Assembly (NCBI RefSeq): GCF_020966775.1
Contig: NZ_JAJKFV010000010.1
Location: 204,271 to 268,270, forward strand
Source: Rhodopirellula halodulae
GTDB lineage: Bacteria; Planctomycetota; Planctomycetia; Pirellulales; Pirellulaceae
DNA length: 64,000 bases
Direction: 5' to 3'
The position numbers were made by a program, and so were the translations under genes. Of the stretch, positions 25,842 through 34,348 are shown piece by piece; position 1 is the first letter of the stretch; the number at the start of each line of letters is the position of its first letter. The notes below the pieces were generated by a model. That model was given only the letters and a program-made list of their open reading frames with translations. It was not told the origin of the DNA and did no database searches.

Positions 25842-27073
25842 ACCTTCCCGATTCAACCAAGAACGAAGAAACGCTGACGAAGTTGCTGGAGGAATCTCGC
25901 AACATTCGTGGCGTGTCGCTTTGGAAAGACGCTTGGCGTCGTCTGCGTCGAAACCGTCCCGCGATGACTTCGCTGGTGTTTCTGATTGGCTTGGGGTTGG
26001 TCGCGTTTCTAACGCCGATGTTGCCGCTGCAGAGTCCGCTCGACAAAGATCTCAATAACCGACGTTTTTTGCCGCCATCGACTGAGCCCATTGTCATGGG
26101 ATCGCGAGAAGGACTGAAGTTCGCCGATGGAAGATTGACCAGCCAGCTGGCACTCTTTGAAGCCGAAATCGAGGAGGAAACGTCGCAGGCCATGGCCACG
26201 TCGGATCCCGTTCAAAGAGCCAAACAGTTGATCGCGATCAACGATCGCATTCGAGTCGAACATCCATTCAATCAACTGTGGAACCAGCTCGGTGGAGTCA
26301 GCTTCGCCATGGTGCGCATGCGAGTGGCAATCTTTGGCGACTATGCCGTGCCGTCGTTGTTCGGCACCGACAAGCTCGGGCGTGATTTGCTCGCTCGTGT
26401 GTTTTGGGGCGCGCGTGTTTCGTTGGTGGTCGGCGTGGTCGCGACGCTGGTGAGTTTGTTGATCGGTGTCAGCTACGGTGCCATCGCGGGTTACTTTGGT
26501 GGTTACGTCGACGCGGCCATGATGCGGATTGTGGACATGCTGTATTCGATTCCATTCATCTTCGTTGTGATTTACTTGGTCACGTTCTTGGGTGAAGAAA
26601 GCGTCAAAGCGTGGCTGGAAAGTTATGGCATCGATCAGATCATGATCTTCTACATCATCATCGGTGCGATCTATTGGTTGACCATGTCGCGAGTCGTTCG
26701 CGGCCAAGTCCTGTCGCTGCGGCAGGAGCAATTCATTGAGTCCGCTCGCACGATCGGTGCATCACCCATGCGAATTGTGTTTCGACACCTGGTGCCCAAT
26801 GTGCTTGGCATCGTCATTGTTTATTTGACGTTGACCATTCCGGCTGTGATGTTGTTCGAAGCGTTCTTGTCGTTCTTGGGGTTGGGGGTTGCTCCACCCG
26901 ATGTTTCGTGGGGACTGCTCCTCAATGACGGCGTAGAAGCGTTGTCGAGCATCAAGCTGTTCTGGTGGGTGGTGATCTTCCCCGGTGCCGCGCTGGCGAT
27001 GACCTTGTTCGCCCTGAACTTCTTGGGTGATGGTTTGCGAGACGCTTTGGATCCAAAGATGAAAAACCGATGA
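25838..27073 (+). CDS. oppC: Oligopeptide ABC transporter permease, OppC type, with enlarged external loop
   Basis: A 411-residue permease partner of OppB. The N-terminal SLWKDAWRRLRRNRPAMTSLVFLIGLGLVAF is typical. Between helix 1 and FGTDKLGRDLLARVFWGARVSL lies a loop of about 125 residues (LPPSTEPIVMGSREG ... RVEHPFNQLWNQL), roughly 100 longer than in E. coli OppC (302 residues total). The EAA loop is QEQFIESARTIGASPMRIVFRHLVPN, and the ending NFLGDGLRDALDPKMKNR is classic. The enlarged loop faces the periplasm and could contact the longer OppA. Confidence 0.92.
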   Translation: MNLPDSTKNEETLTKLLEESRNIRGVSLWKDAWRRLRRNRPAMTSLVFLIGLGLVAFLTPMLPLQSPLDKDLNNRRFLPPSTEPIVMGSREGLKFADGRLTSQLALFEAEIEEETSQAMATSDPVQRAKQLIAINDRIRVEHPFNQLWNQLGGVSFAMVRMRVAIFGDYAVPSLFGTDKLGRDLLARVFWGARVSLVVGVVATLVSLLIGVSYGAIAGYFGGYVDAAMMRIVDMLYSIPFIFVVIYLVTFLGEESVKAWLESYGIDQIMIFYIIIGAIYWLTMSRVVRGQVLSLRQEQFIESARTIGASPMRIVFRHLVPNVLGIVIVYLTLTIPAVMLFEAFLSFLGLGVAPPDVSWGLLLNDGVEALSSIKLFWWVVIFPGAALAMTLFALNFLGDGLRDALDPKMKNR

Positions 27074-28155
27074 GCGAAACGCACGGGGATCCCATGACGA
27101 CTTCGGAAGCCGCGACGTTGGATGCAAAAGACGCCCCTCGCGACGGCGGTTCGTCACTCCTGCAAGTCTCCGATTTGCGCGTCAGTTTCAAAACGGACGA
27201 GGGGCACGTCAAAGCCGTTCGCGGGATATCTTTTGATGTTCGCGCGGGCGAGACTGTTGCCATCGTGGGAGAATCCGGAAGCGGAAAGAGCGTGACCAAC
27301 TTGGCGATGATGGGATTGATCCCGCAGCCTCCCGGTCGCGTTGATTCCGGTTCGGCTTTGTTTCAAGGTCGTAATCTCCTGAAGATGAACGCTCGTGAAT
27401 TGCAAGCCATTCGCGGACGCCACGTCTCGATGATCTTTCAAGATCCGATGACGGCCCTGAATCCACTGATGACCATCGAGCAGCAGATGACCGAAATGAC
27501 TCGGTTGCACCTCAGTCTGACGAAGAAAGAAGCATCGGCTCGCGCGGTCGAGATGCTGGGGATGGTCGGTATCACTTCGCCCGAAAAACGCCTGCGTGAT
27601 TACCCGCATCAATTCAGTGGCGGGATGCGTCAACGAGTCATGATCGCGATGGCGTTGTCGTGCGAACCAGAGTTGCTCATCGCGGACGAGCCCACCACGG
27701 CGCTCGACGTCACGATCCAAGCTCAGATCATGGATTTGTTGGCTGACCTGCAAGAACGCAAAGGCACAGCGATTGTTCTGATCACTCACGATTTGGGTGT
27801 CGTCGCCGGGGTCGCCGATCGCGTGATGGTGATGTACGCCGGACGCATCGTGGAAAAGGCGAACGTCGATGACTTGTTCGAATCACCACGTCATCCTTAC
27901 ACGCTCGGGTTGCTCGGCTCTCTACCGCGATTCGATACCGAACAACACGACCAATTGTCGGCGATACCAGGCGGCCCGCCCGACATGTCGGAACCCATTG
28001 TCGGTTGTTCCTTCGCACCTCGATGCAGCTTCGTGGAAGACGTCTGCAAAAAGACCGAGCCTAATCTGGAGCGGAAGGTTGCGGTGTCCGGCGGCGTGAA
28101 TTCGTTGCCAGTTGTCCAGCCGCATTTGGCCGCGTGTCACGTGGAGGTGGCTTGA
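27070..28155 (+). CDS. oppD: Oligopeptide ABC transporter ATPase, OppD type
   Basis: A 361-residue ATP-binding subunit. After a polar leader, LLQVSDLRVSFKTDEGHVKAVRG begins the ABC domain; Walker A is GESGSGKS (about residue 74), the signature FSGGMRQRV and Walker B LLIADEPTTALD. The C-terminal oligopeptide domain has GCSFAPRCSFVEDVC, whose cysteines match the iron-sulfur-type cluster site of OppD/DppD proteins. The start overlaps oppC (ATGA), and its TGA shares a base with the oppF ATG. Confidence 0.95.
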   Translation: MSETHGDPMTTSEAATLDAKDAPRDGGSSLLQVSDLRVSFKTDEGHVKAVRGISFDVRAGETVAIVGESGSGKSVTNLAMMGLIPQPPGRVDSGSALFQGRNLLKMNARELQAIRGRHVSMIFQDPMTALNPLMTIEQQMTEMTRLHLSLTKKEASARAVEMLGMVGITSPEKRLRDYPHQFSGGMRQRVMIAMALSCEPELLIADEPTTALDVTIQAQIMDLLADLQERKGTAIVLITHDLGVVAGVADRVMVMYAGRIVEKANVDDLFESPRHPYTLGLLGSLPRFDTEQHDQLSAIPGGPPDMSEPIVGCSFAPRCSFVEDVCKKTEPNLERKVAVSGGVNSLPVVQPHLAACHVEVA

Positions 28156-29201
28156 TGAGCGAATCAACATCGCAAGCGGTGAAACAATCGCCCACTGCGA
28201 CAACGTCATCCATCGATGAGTCACCGTTGTTGCGAGTCCGTGACCTGAAGGTGCACTTTCCTTTTCGACGTGGCTCGCTGTTCAATCCAGAACAAGGCGT
28301 GATCCGAGCCGTCGATGGCGTGTCGTTCGACATCGCCAAAGGAGAAACACTCGGTTTGGTTGGCGAATCGGGATGTGGCAAATCCACCACGGCTCGCGCG
28401 ATCATCAATCTGGTGCATCCGACCTCAGGTGATGTTCGCATCGATGGCAAGTCGATCGCCGGTCTGTCGGACAAAGCCATGCTGCCGTATCGACGGCGAG
28501 TTCAAATGGTTTTTCAAGATCCGTTTGCGAGCTTGAATCCGCGGATGACGGTCGGGGGCATCATTGGCGAACCGCTGAAGGTTCATGGTCTAGCATCTGG
28601 CAAAGACCGTCAGCTCGAAGTCTTGCGATTGATGGAGTTGGTGGGACTGAACCCACGGTTTCTGAATCGATACCCACACGAATTCAGTGGCGGTCAACGC
28701 CAACGCATCGGCATCGCACGGGCGCTCGCGGTGCAGCCCGATTTGATTCTTTGCGATGAACCGGTCTCGGCTCTCGATGTTTCGATCCAGGCTCAGATCA
28801 TCAACCTGATGATGGATCTTCAGCAGAAACTCGGCGTGGCTTACCTGTTCATCGCTCACGACTTGGCGGTGGTCCGCCACATCGCGAATCGGGTGGGAGT
28901 GATGTATCTGGGGCGGATCGCTGAGTTGGGGCCTGCGGAAGAACTCTACGCCGACCCCAAGCATCCCTACACGGAAGCCTTGCTGTCGGCGGTTCCGATC
29001 CCCGATCCCAAAATCGCGACCCAGCGCCGGCGAATTGTTCTGCAAGGCGAGGTGCCATCGCCCGACAAGCATTACCCGGGCTGTTCTTTCGCGGATCGTT
29101 GCCCGATCGCGGTGGACCGTTGCCGTACCGATCGGCCCGGATTGCCGGCTCGCCCGCATGCGGCGGCTTGTTGGGAGCGTGATGATCCGCCGGAAGTTTG
29201 A
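28155..29201 (+). CDS. oppF: Oligopeptide ABC transporter ATPase, OppF type
   Basis: A 348-residue second ATPase forming a heterodimer with OppD. Motifs are GESGCGKST, FSGGQRQRIGIARAL and LILCDEPVSALD, followed by the C-terminal oligopeptide domain with GCSFADRCPIAVDRC. MSESTSQAVKQ at 28155 is chosen because the ATG overlaps the oppD stop; the GTG at 28134 lies inside oppD. It ends the operon, 52 bp before def, so partial read-through into def-fmt is possible. Confidence 0.95.
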   Translation: MSESTSQAVKQSPTATTSSIDESPLLRVRDLKVHFPFRRGSLFNPEQGVIRAVDGVSFDIAKGETLGLVGESGCGKSTTARAIINLVHPTSGDVRIDGKSIAGLSDKAMLPYRRRVQMVFQDPFASLNPRMTVGGIIGEPLKVHGLASGKDRQLEVLRLMELVGLNPRFLNRYPHEFSGGQRQRIGIARALAVQPDLILCDEPVSALDVSIQAQIINLMMDLQQKLGVAYLFIAHDLAVVRHIANRVGVMYLGRIAELGPAEELYADPKHPYTEALLSAVPIPDPKIATQRRRIVLQGEVPSPDKHYPGCSFADRCPIAVDRCRTDRPGLPARPHAAACWERDDPPEV

Positions 29202-29253
29202 TAAGCTTCGGGATTGATCTCCAATCTCGCTGTTTCAAACGTTCGTTCTCATC

Positions 29254-29859
29254 ATGCCGCTGTCGATCATCCATTTCCCGCACCCGACACTGCGACACGT
29301 CAGTCGCCCCATCGTTCGCGTCGACGCCAAATTGAAGTCGATGGCGGAAGAAATGCTCGAGCTGATGTACGAGTTCGACGGCGTTGGGTTGGCGGCCAAC
29401 CAAGTGGATCTGCCGCTGCGAATGTTCGTCTGCAACCCGACGGGGAAACGTGACGAGGGCGAGCCTTGGATCGTGCTGAACCCAGAAATTGATCGTCCCA
29501 AGGGCAACGACACGGCTCAAGAAGGTTGCTTGAGCGTGCCGGGGGTCTACGGCCAAGTCAAACGGCCCAAGTCGGTGCGATTGCGAGGCTTTGATTTGCA
29601 GGGCAACGACATCAATCAAGTGTTAGATGGCTTCATCGCCCGGGTCGTTCAGCACGAGGTCGATCACTTGGACGGCATCATGTTCTTCGACCGCATGGGC
29701 GAAGAAGGCTTGCGGGATTTGGAAGGACACCTCGACGAATTCCAAACCGACTACGCATCCAAACAAGGCACGGGCTCGATCGCCGACGAGGCGACTTTGG
29801 CGAAGCAACGTGCCGAATGGGAAACGATGTACACGGGTGGGACGACCACGCATGGCTGA
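29254..29859 (+). CDS. def: Peptide deformylase
   Basis: A 201-residue metalloenzyme that removes the formyl group from nascent proteins. All three family motifs are present: GVGLAANQVD, EGCLSVPG (metal-binding Cys) and QHEVDHLDG (HExxH). The N-terminus PLSIIHFPHPTLRHVS is typical. A C-terminal extension of about 30 residues (YASKQGTGSIADEATLAKQRAEW) follows the usual end. Its stop lies inside fmt, an 8-base overlap, so the deformylase and formyltransferase are coupled, as often seen. Confidence 0.96.
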   Translation: MPLSIIHFPHPTLRHVSRPIVRVDAKLKSMAEEMLELMYEFDGVGLAANQVDLPLRMFVCNPTGKRDEGEPWIVLNPEIDRPKGNDTAQEGCLSVPGVYGQVKRPKSVRLRGFDLQGNDINQVLDGFIARVVQHEVDHLDGIMFFDRMGEEGLRDLEGHLDEFQTDYASKQGTGSIADEATLAKQRAEWETMYTGGTTTHG

Positions 29860-30853
29860 TTCGCTTCGCTTAGTCTTGATGGGCACCGGCCCGTTCGCGG
29901 TCCCGTCGTTCGAGGCCATTCGTCGACAGGCCGCCGAGAACGGTGATGAGATCGTGCGGGTCTACGTGCGTCCCTTGCCGCCGGTGAAAAGCCGAGGCGG
30001 CCCACCGCCACAACCCGTTCGCGAATGGGCCGAATCGCATGGTTTGCCGGTGGAGGCTCCCGCCAGCATCAACGACACGGACACGATCGCGGAGTTGGTG
30101 TCGCATCAAGCGGATCTGCTGGTCGTGTGCGACTATGGTCAGATTTTGAAGCCAGAAGCACTGGCCGCGGCGCGTTTGGGCGGAATCAATTTGCACGGAT
30201 CGTTATTGCCCGCCTATCGCGGTGCGGCACCGGTGCAGCGAGCGTTGCTGTCCGGTGACGAGGAAACCGGAGTGTCGGTGATCCACATGACTCCCAAGCT
30301 GGATGGAGGCCCGATCGTTTCGGTCCGCAAGACGCCGATCTCAAGCGAAGAAACCTCTGGAGAGTTGGAGGTGCGTTTGTCGAACTTGGGCGTGGAGGCG
30401 ACCATGGAATCCGTGGCGTTGCTTCGGGGGATTCCATCGCTCGACGATCATGGACCCCTGGGCGAGGTGCAAGATCCGGCAAAGGTTTCGAAGGCACCGC
30501 GATTGTCCAAGGCCGAAGCGGAGATCGATTGGACGATGACGGGCAAGCAGATCGATTGCTTGGTGCGAGGCATGCAGCCTTGGCCCGTCGCGTTCACCTT
30601 CGCTCAGGTGAAAGACAACAAGCCACCGATTCGCGTGGCAATTCGAAAGGTCACTCCGGTGAAATCGGAAGCGACCAACGACAAGCCACCGGGCAGCGTT
30701 GTCGAGCACGAAGAATTCGCGATCGCCTGCGGCGACGGCCACGTCGTGATTGAACGTTTGCAACCGGCGGGCAAGAAAGAAATGTCCGGCCTCGATTTCG
30801 CCCGAGGCCACCGCCTGGAACCCGGGCAAATGTTGATGGTGGGAAAAAGTTGA
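29852..30853 (+). CDS. fmt: Methionyl-tRNA formyltransferase
   Basis: A 333-residue enzyme that formylates initiator Met-tRNA with 10-formyl-THF. MADSLRLVLMGTGPFAVPSFEAI starts at 29852, overlapping def; a longer frame from 29627 lies inside def. The catalytic region is visible in GGINLHGSLLPAYRGAAPVQRALL (Asn/His and the SLLPxxRG loop) and in VIHMTPKLDGGPI (catalytic Asp). The C-terminal OB-like tRNA-binding domain is recognisable by KEMSGLDFARGHRLEPGQML. Confidence 0.96.
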   Translation: MADSLRLVLMGTGPFAVPSFEAIRRQAAENGDEIVRVYVRPLPPVKSRGGPPPQPVREWAESHGLPVEAPASINDTDTIAELVSHQADLLVVCDYGQILKPEALAAARLGGINLHGSLLPAYRGAAPVQRALLSGDEETGVSVIHMTPKLDGGPIVSVRKTPISSEETSGELEVRLSNLGVEATMESVALLRGIPSLDDHGPLGEVQDPAKVSKAPRLSKAEAEIDWTMTGKQIDCLVRGMQPWPVAFTFAQVKDNKPPIRVAIRKVTPVKSEATNDKPPGSVVEHEEFAIACGDGHVVIERLQPAGKKEMSGLDFARGHRLEPGQMLMVGKS

Positions 30854-30900
30854 AAGGGATCAGGGCCACAGAGCCACAGGGTAGCGGCGAGGGTTGAGGG

Positions 30901-31190
30901 TTGTCGCGGAGCGCTGCGTCGGTCGGCGCCTCAGCGTAGGTTGGCCACTCCTGGCCGACGCCTGCTACATGCATCCAACCGTAGGTCCGGTTCCACCGGA
31001 CACCACGCTGTACATTCCCTTCACTTTTCAAGCCAATCATTTCTGGCGAAACGTGCTGGCATGGGCTGCCGATGTCCGTTTGCAAGGCGATCGTTGCTGG
31101 AGACCTCGCTTTGTTCCAAAGCATCGGTCGGGACGTTATGTAAGACATGACCTACCGAGTGTAGAACAATGGTCCTCCATTGTTCCGCCG
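30901..31190 (+). repeat. Full composite REP/BIME-like element, copy 1 of a close pair
   Basis: Order of modules: TTGTCGCGGAGCGCTGCG; GTAG + TTGGCCACTCCTGGCCGA (30936-30959); GTAG + TCCGGTTCCACCGGA (30981-31001); an 80-bp linker with TTTCTGGCGAAACGTG; GCTTTGTTCCAAAGC; inverted unit TTATGTAAGACATGA + CTAC (31135-31155); and GAACAATGG-TCCT-CCATTGTTC. It begins 47 bp after the fmt stop. Frames predicted inside it (30941-31150 and others) are artefacts. Confidence 0.85.
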
Positions 31191-31278
31191 AGAGACGTTA
31201 CGACCCGATCGATTGTTGCGTCGTTGTTCACACCCCACGGCCGGAGTTCCACTTCGCTGCTGAGGTCTGGCGGTTGAG

Positions 31279-31568
31279 ATTGTCGCGGATCGCTGCGCGG
31301 TCCTGCGCCGTAGCGTAGGTTGGCCACTCCTGGCCGACGCCTACCACATGCAATCAACCGTAGGTCCGGTTCCACCGGACACCACGCTGTACATCCCCTC
31401 CAATCTCCAAGCCAGTCATTTCTGGCGAAACGTGGCGGCATGGGCTGCCGACGTCCATTTGCGAAGCGAGCAATGCTGGAGACCTCGCTTTGTTCCAAAG
31501 CATCGGTCGGGGCGTCATGTGAGACATGACCTACCGGGAGAACGATGGTCCTCCATTGTTCGGCCGAG
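31279..31568 (+). repeat. Full composite REP/BIME-like element, copy 2 of a close pair
   Basis: Same module order as the copy at 30901 and the same orientation, 378 bp downstream. GTAG units lie at 31315-31338 and 31360-31380 (direct) and 31514-31534 (inverted). The two copies are highly similar, including the linker. From 31595 to about 31675 a degenerate heptamer tract (CTCAGCACTCAGCACT-like) runs up to the leuA stop codon. Confidence 0.85.
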
Positions 31569-31680
31569 TGATGTTCTGGCCCAAACGCAGCATCCGACCT
31601 AGTGCTCAGCACCAATTTCTTAGCACTCAGCACTCGTTCCTCAGCACTCAAAACTAGGCCCTCAGCCCTCTCCCACTGCC

Positions 31681-33261
31681 CTACGGCTGTGGCAATTCGC
31701 CGGGGTCGGCGGCGATGCCCGCGACGATGCGGTTGATCGCGTTTAGCATCGCCAAGATCGTGCTTTCCACACTGTCGGTGCTGACGCCCGTCCCGCGGTA
31801 CGTCTTGCCTTGGTGCTCGACTTCCAGGTTCACTTCGCCGATGGCGTCACGTCCCAACGTGGCACTGCGGACTCGGAAGTCTTTGCAAACCACTTCGATG
31901 CCCGTGATCTTTTCGACCGCCCAGAACGCCGCGTCGATCGGGCCGTCGCCCTGTTCGACTTGTTCAGTGAAGTCTTGGCCGTCGCGTTGCAGGGTGACTC
32001 GCACCTTCGGGGTTTGGTCTTTCCCGCTGGTGACTTCGTAGTCGACCATCGTCCACTCGGGAGCCACCGTTTCGCTGATCTTCTGTTGGACCAACGCCAC
32101 GATGTCACCGTCGTAGATCTCTTTCTTTTTGTCGGCCAACTCTTTGAAAGCCTCGAAGACTTCCTGCAGTTGTTCGCCGGTCAACGTCATGCCCAACTGC
32201 TTCGCACGATCGGCCAGCGCCGCGCGTCCGCTGTGTTTGCCCAGCACCAAATCGGTCTTGGTGAATCCGACTTCTTCGGGGGCCATGATCTCGTAGGTCG
32301 AACGTTCCTTCAGCATGCCGTCTTGGTGGATACCCGATTCGTGAGCGAACGCGTTGCGGCCAACGATGGCTTTGTTGCGTTGCACGTTGATGCCGGTGGT
32401 CTTGCTGACCAAGCGGCTGACGGGAACCAAGCGTTTGGTGTTGATGTTGGTTTGGCAGTGATAGAAATCCTGGCGAGTCTTCATCGCCATCACCAACTCT
32501 TCCAACGCCGCATTGCCGGCTCGTTCGCCGATGCCATTGATGGTGCATTCGATCTGTCCGGCGCCCGCTTCGACCGCCGCCAAGGAGTTGGCCACGGCCA
32601 TGCCCAGGTCATCGTGGCAGTGCGTGCTCAAGACGGCTTTGTCCATGTTGGGCACTCGGTCGCGCAACATCTTGAAGCGGTCGTAGATTTCGCCGGGCGT
32701 GGTGTAGCCCACCGTGTCCGGCACGTTGATCGTGGTCGCTCCCGCATCGATGGCGGCTTCAACCACGCGGCACAAGAAATCATGCTCGGTCCGGCAAGCG
32801 TCCTCGGGCGAGAACTCCACATCGTCGCAGTGTGAGGCGGCGCGGCGGACACCGGCGACGGCGCGTTCGACGATCTCGTCGGGTGTCATTCGCAACTTAA
32901 ATTCTCGGTGGATGGCGCTGGTGGCCAAGAACACATGGATGCGAGCTTGCGGGGCAGTCTTCAAAGCCTCCCAGGCACGGTCGATGTCCTTTTCCGCACA
33001 ACGAGCCAAACCGCAGATGGTCGCCCCGCGAATCGTGGTCGCAATTTGCTTGACCGATTCAAAATCGCCCGGTGAAGCGATGGGGAAACCGGCTTCGATG
33101 ATGTCCACGCCCAAATCGACCAGAGCCGATGCGACCTCGAGTTTCTCCGCCAAGTTCATGCTGGCACCGGGCGATTGCTCGCCGTCACGCAGCGTGGTGT
33201 CGAAGATCCGAATTTGGCGGTTGGTTTCAGTCATGGCATCTGGGTTCGGTTGGTCACTCAT
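31681..33261 (-). CDS. leuA: 2-isopropylmalate synthase
   Basis: A 526-residue enzyme of the first committed step of leucine synthesis (2-ketoisovalerate + acetyl-CoA). The catalytic TIM barrel starts with IRIFDTTLRDGEQSPGASM; STHCHDDLGMAVANSLAA carries the HxH metal ligands and GIGERAGNAALEE follows. The C-terminal domain (from about residue 400) is the LeuA regulatory region where leucine binds, ending STDSVESTILAMLNAINRIV. MSDQPNPDAM at 33261 or the inner ATG at 33234 are both possible starts; no strong Shine-Dalgarno decides. Upstream lie a Leu-rich leader ORF and a terminator, indicating attenuation in addition to feedback inhibition. No other leu gene adjoins it. Confidence 0.95.
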   Translation of the reverse strand: MSDQPNPDAMTETNRQIRIFDTTLRDGEQSPGASMNLAEKLEVASALVDLGVDIIEAGFPIASPGDFESVKQIATTIRGATICGLARCAEKDIDRAWEALKTAPQARIHVFLATSAIHREFKLRMTPDEIVERAVAGVRRAASHCDDVEFSPEDACRTEHDFLCRVVEAAIDAGATTINVPDTVGYTTPGEIYDRFKMLRDRVPNMDKAVLSTHCHDDLGMAVANSLAAVEAGAGQIECTINGIGERAGNAALEELVMAMKTRQDFYHCQTNINTKRLVPVSRLVSKTTGINVQRNKAIVGRNAFAHESGIHQDGMLKERSTYEIMAPEEVGFTKTDLVLGKHSGRAALADRAKQLGMTLTGEQLQEVFEAFKELADKKKEIYDGDIVALVQQKISETVAPEWTMVDYEVTSGKDQTPKVRVTLQRDGQDFTEQVEQGDGPIDAAFWAVEKITGIEVVCKDFRVRSATLGRDAIGEVNLEVEHQGKTYRGTGVSTDSVESTILAMLNAINRIVAGIAADPGELPQP

Positions 33262-33337
33262 GGGACTACAAACTGGAATGGGAAAAGATAAACCTCGGAG
33301 CCCCGAAGTCGCACCCACCGCAGACCCAATCGGGCAC

Positions 33338-33371
33338 AAAAAAACCCGAGTCGCGGTCAGTGCGGCCCGGG
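33338..33371 (-). terminator. Attenuator-type intrinsic terminator in the leuA leader
   Basis: On the minus strand CCCGGGCCGCAC and the CGCGACTCGGG side pair over about ten positions (33371-33345), followed by seven T residues (33344-33338). It lies between the leader ORF stop (33406) and the leuA ATG (33261), 77 bases before the latter, so it would stop transcription before leuA. Its 5' arm contains GGCCG that could instead pair with CGGCC at 33436-33432 in the leader ORF. Confidence 0.85.
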
Positions 33372-33405
33372 CAAATTCAATTCGGTGAAGTTGAGACGAC
33401 TGTCG

Positions 33406-33489
33406 TTATGCGTCCACCAAGAATCCGCTCAGGCCGTTCGCTAGAAGGCCGAGGTCGAGATTCAGGAGGAGGCTAAGTCGTCCGCTCAT
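33406..33489 (-). CDS. leuL: Leucine-rich leader peptide of leuA
   Basis: A 27-codon ORF with ATG at 33489-33487 and TAA at 33408-33406. The peptide begins MSGRLSLLLNLDLGLL and ends SGFLVDA; ten of 27 residues are Leu, including LLL and LL runs. The Leu codons are mixed (CTC, CTT, CTG, CTA, TTG). It is followed 34 bases later by a hairpin-plus-T7 terminator and then leuA. This is the arrangement of amino-acid biosynthetic attenuators: scarce charged tRNA-Leu stalls the ribosome in the Leu codons and lets an antiterminator form. The symbol is by analogy with enterobacterial leuL; there is no sequence homology to claim. No clear Shine-Dalgarno was seen. Confidence 0.8.
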   Translation of the reverse strand: MSGRLSLLLNLDLGLLANGLSGFLVDA

Positions 33490-33608
33490 GCCAAGACGAT
33501 AGTCAGACGACGACGTCGGGGTCAAGGGTTGTGGGAGGGGAAAGGCTAAAGGGGAGCAGGGCCACAGGGAGGCAGGTGGTGTGCGTGAGGCTGGGTTGTG
33601 CTCTCGAG

Positions 33609-33682
33609 ATTGTCGCGGATCGCTCCGCCGGTCCGCGTTCTTTCTCAACCCTACTCGTAGGTTGGCCACTCCTGGCCGACGC
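33609..33682 (+). repeat. Short REP-like element
   Basis: ATTGTCGCGGATCGCTCCG followed by GTAG (33657) and the stem-loop TTGGCCACTCCTGGCCGA. It lies within the 555-bp spacer between the leuA leader and the nrdJ promoter. The spacer also has the CAGGGCCACAGGGAGGCAG motif (33559-33577) and otherwise no visible gene. Confidence 0.75.
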
Positions 33683-34044
33683 GCGCTTGGCCCATGGCAA
33701 ACGCGCGTAGGAGACGCCGTCCGCTGGAGGACCTCGCAGCCACGTGCTTGCGCGACATGGCTGGTACTGGAGGCTCTCGCCATGCTGCAGCACCAATTTC
33801 TCCATTTTGCCCAACTGGGTTCACCGTCGCAGGTGACCAGGGGCGAGATGCGGGCTGGGAAGAAAAATTCGGTTCCCGACAAGTTTTCCACGACCGTCAC
33901 TGCTCTTCGTCAGAGATTCACTAACTCTTCACCAGAGCTGGCTTTACGTCGGCCCTGAGGAGCCCAAAACGGTGTGGGGTTCATTTTGAGAGTCGCGCGC
34001 AAATCGAATCACGGGCGTGATTTAGGGCGGATCAAAAATCTTGA

Positions 34045-34072
34045 TTGACACTTTCGAAGGAACCTCTAACAT
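34045..34072 (+). promoter_or_regulatory. Putative sigma70 promoter of nrdJ
   Basis: TTGACA (34045-34050), a perfect -35 box, is 16 bases before TAACAT (34067-34072). It lies about 277 bp before the nrdJ ATG, leaving a long 5' leader. Confidence 0.5.
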
Positions 34073-34116
34073 TCCGCACCGGTCGCCCACATGTAGTGCC
34101 TCAACGGCATGGAAAC

Positions 34117-34130
34117 CACTACCGGTAGTG
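34117..34130. promoter_or_regulatory. Perfect 14-bp palindrome, possible operator
   Basis: CACTACCGGTAGTG is a perfect dyad located 45 bp after the proposed -10 of nrdJ. It does not look like the AT-rich NrdR box. It could be an operator for a dimeric regulator; no direct evidence. Confidence 0.35.
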
Positions 34131-34348
34131 ATAGCAAATCATTTTGCATCGATTTTGCGGGTCAAAGATCCGATATCGACCCTAGTCTCACTCAGTTGGT
34201 GGTTTTCGCTCACGGAAGAAGCACTCATCCGCGACTGGACCGCTCTTATTTTCAATTCGACGGGATCGGTTGTTTCGCGAGGACCGCGAAAGAGCAACAT
34301 CCGGTGCACCGTCCACGGACGATCTCTTTAAGGAGTTTGTGACACGCT

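Noticed and set aside
30941..31150. Small ORFs inside composite repeats (also 31320-31529, 13046-13276, 13285-13470, 37630-37815)
   Set aside because: They recur only because the repeat recurs, and no start signals or conservation beyond the repeat are evident.
34073..34348. Cobalamin riboswitch before nrdJ
   Set aside because: The place would make sense for a B12 enzyme, but the conserved B12 box (GCCACTG) was not found.
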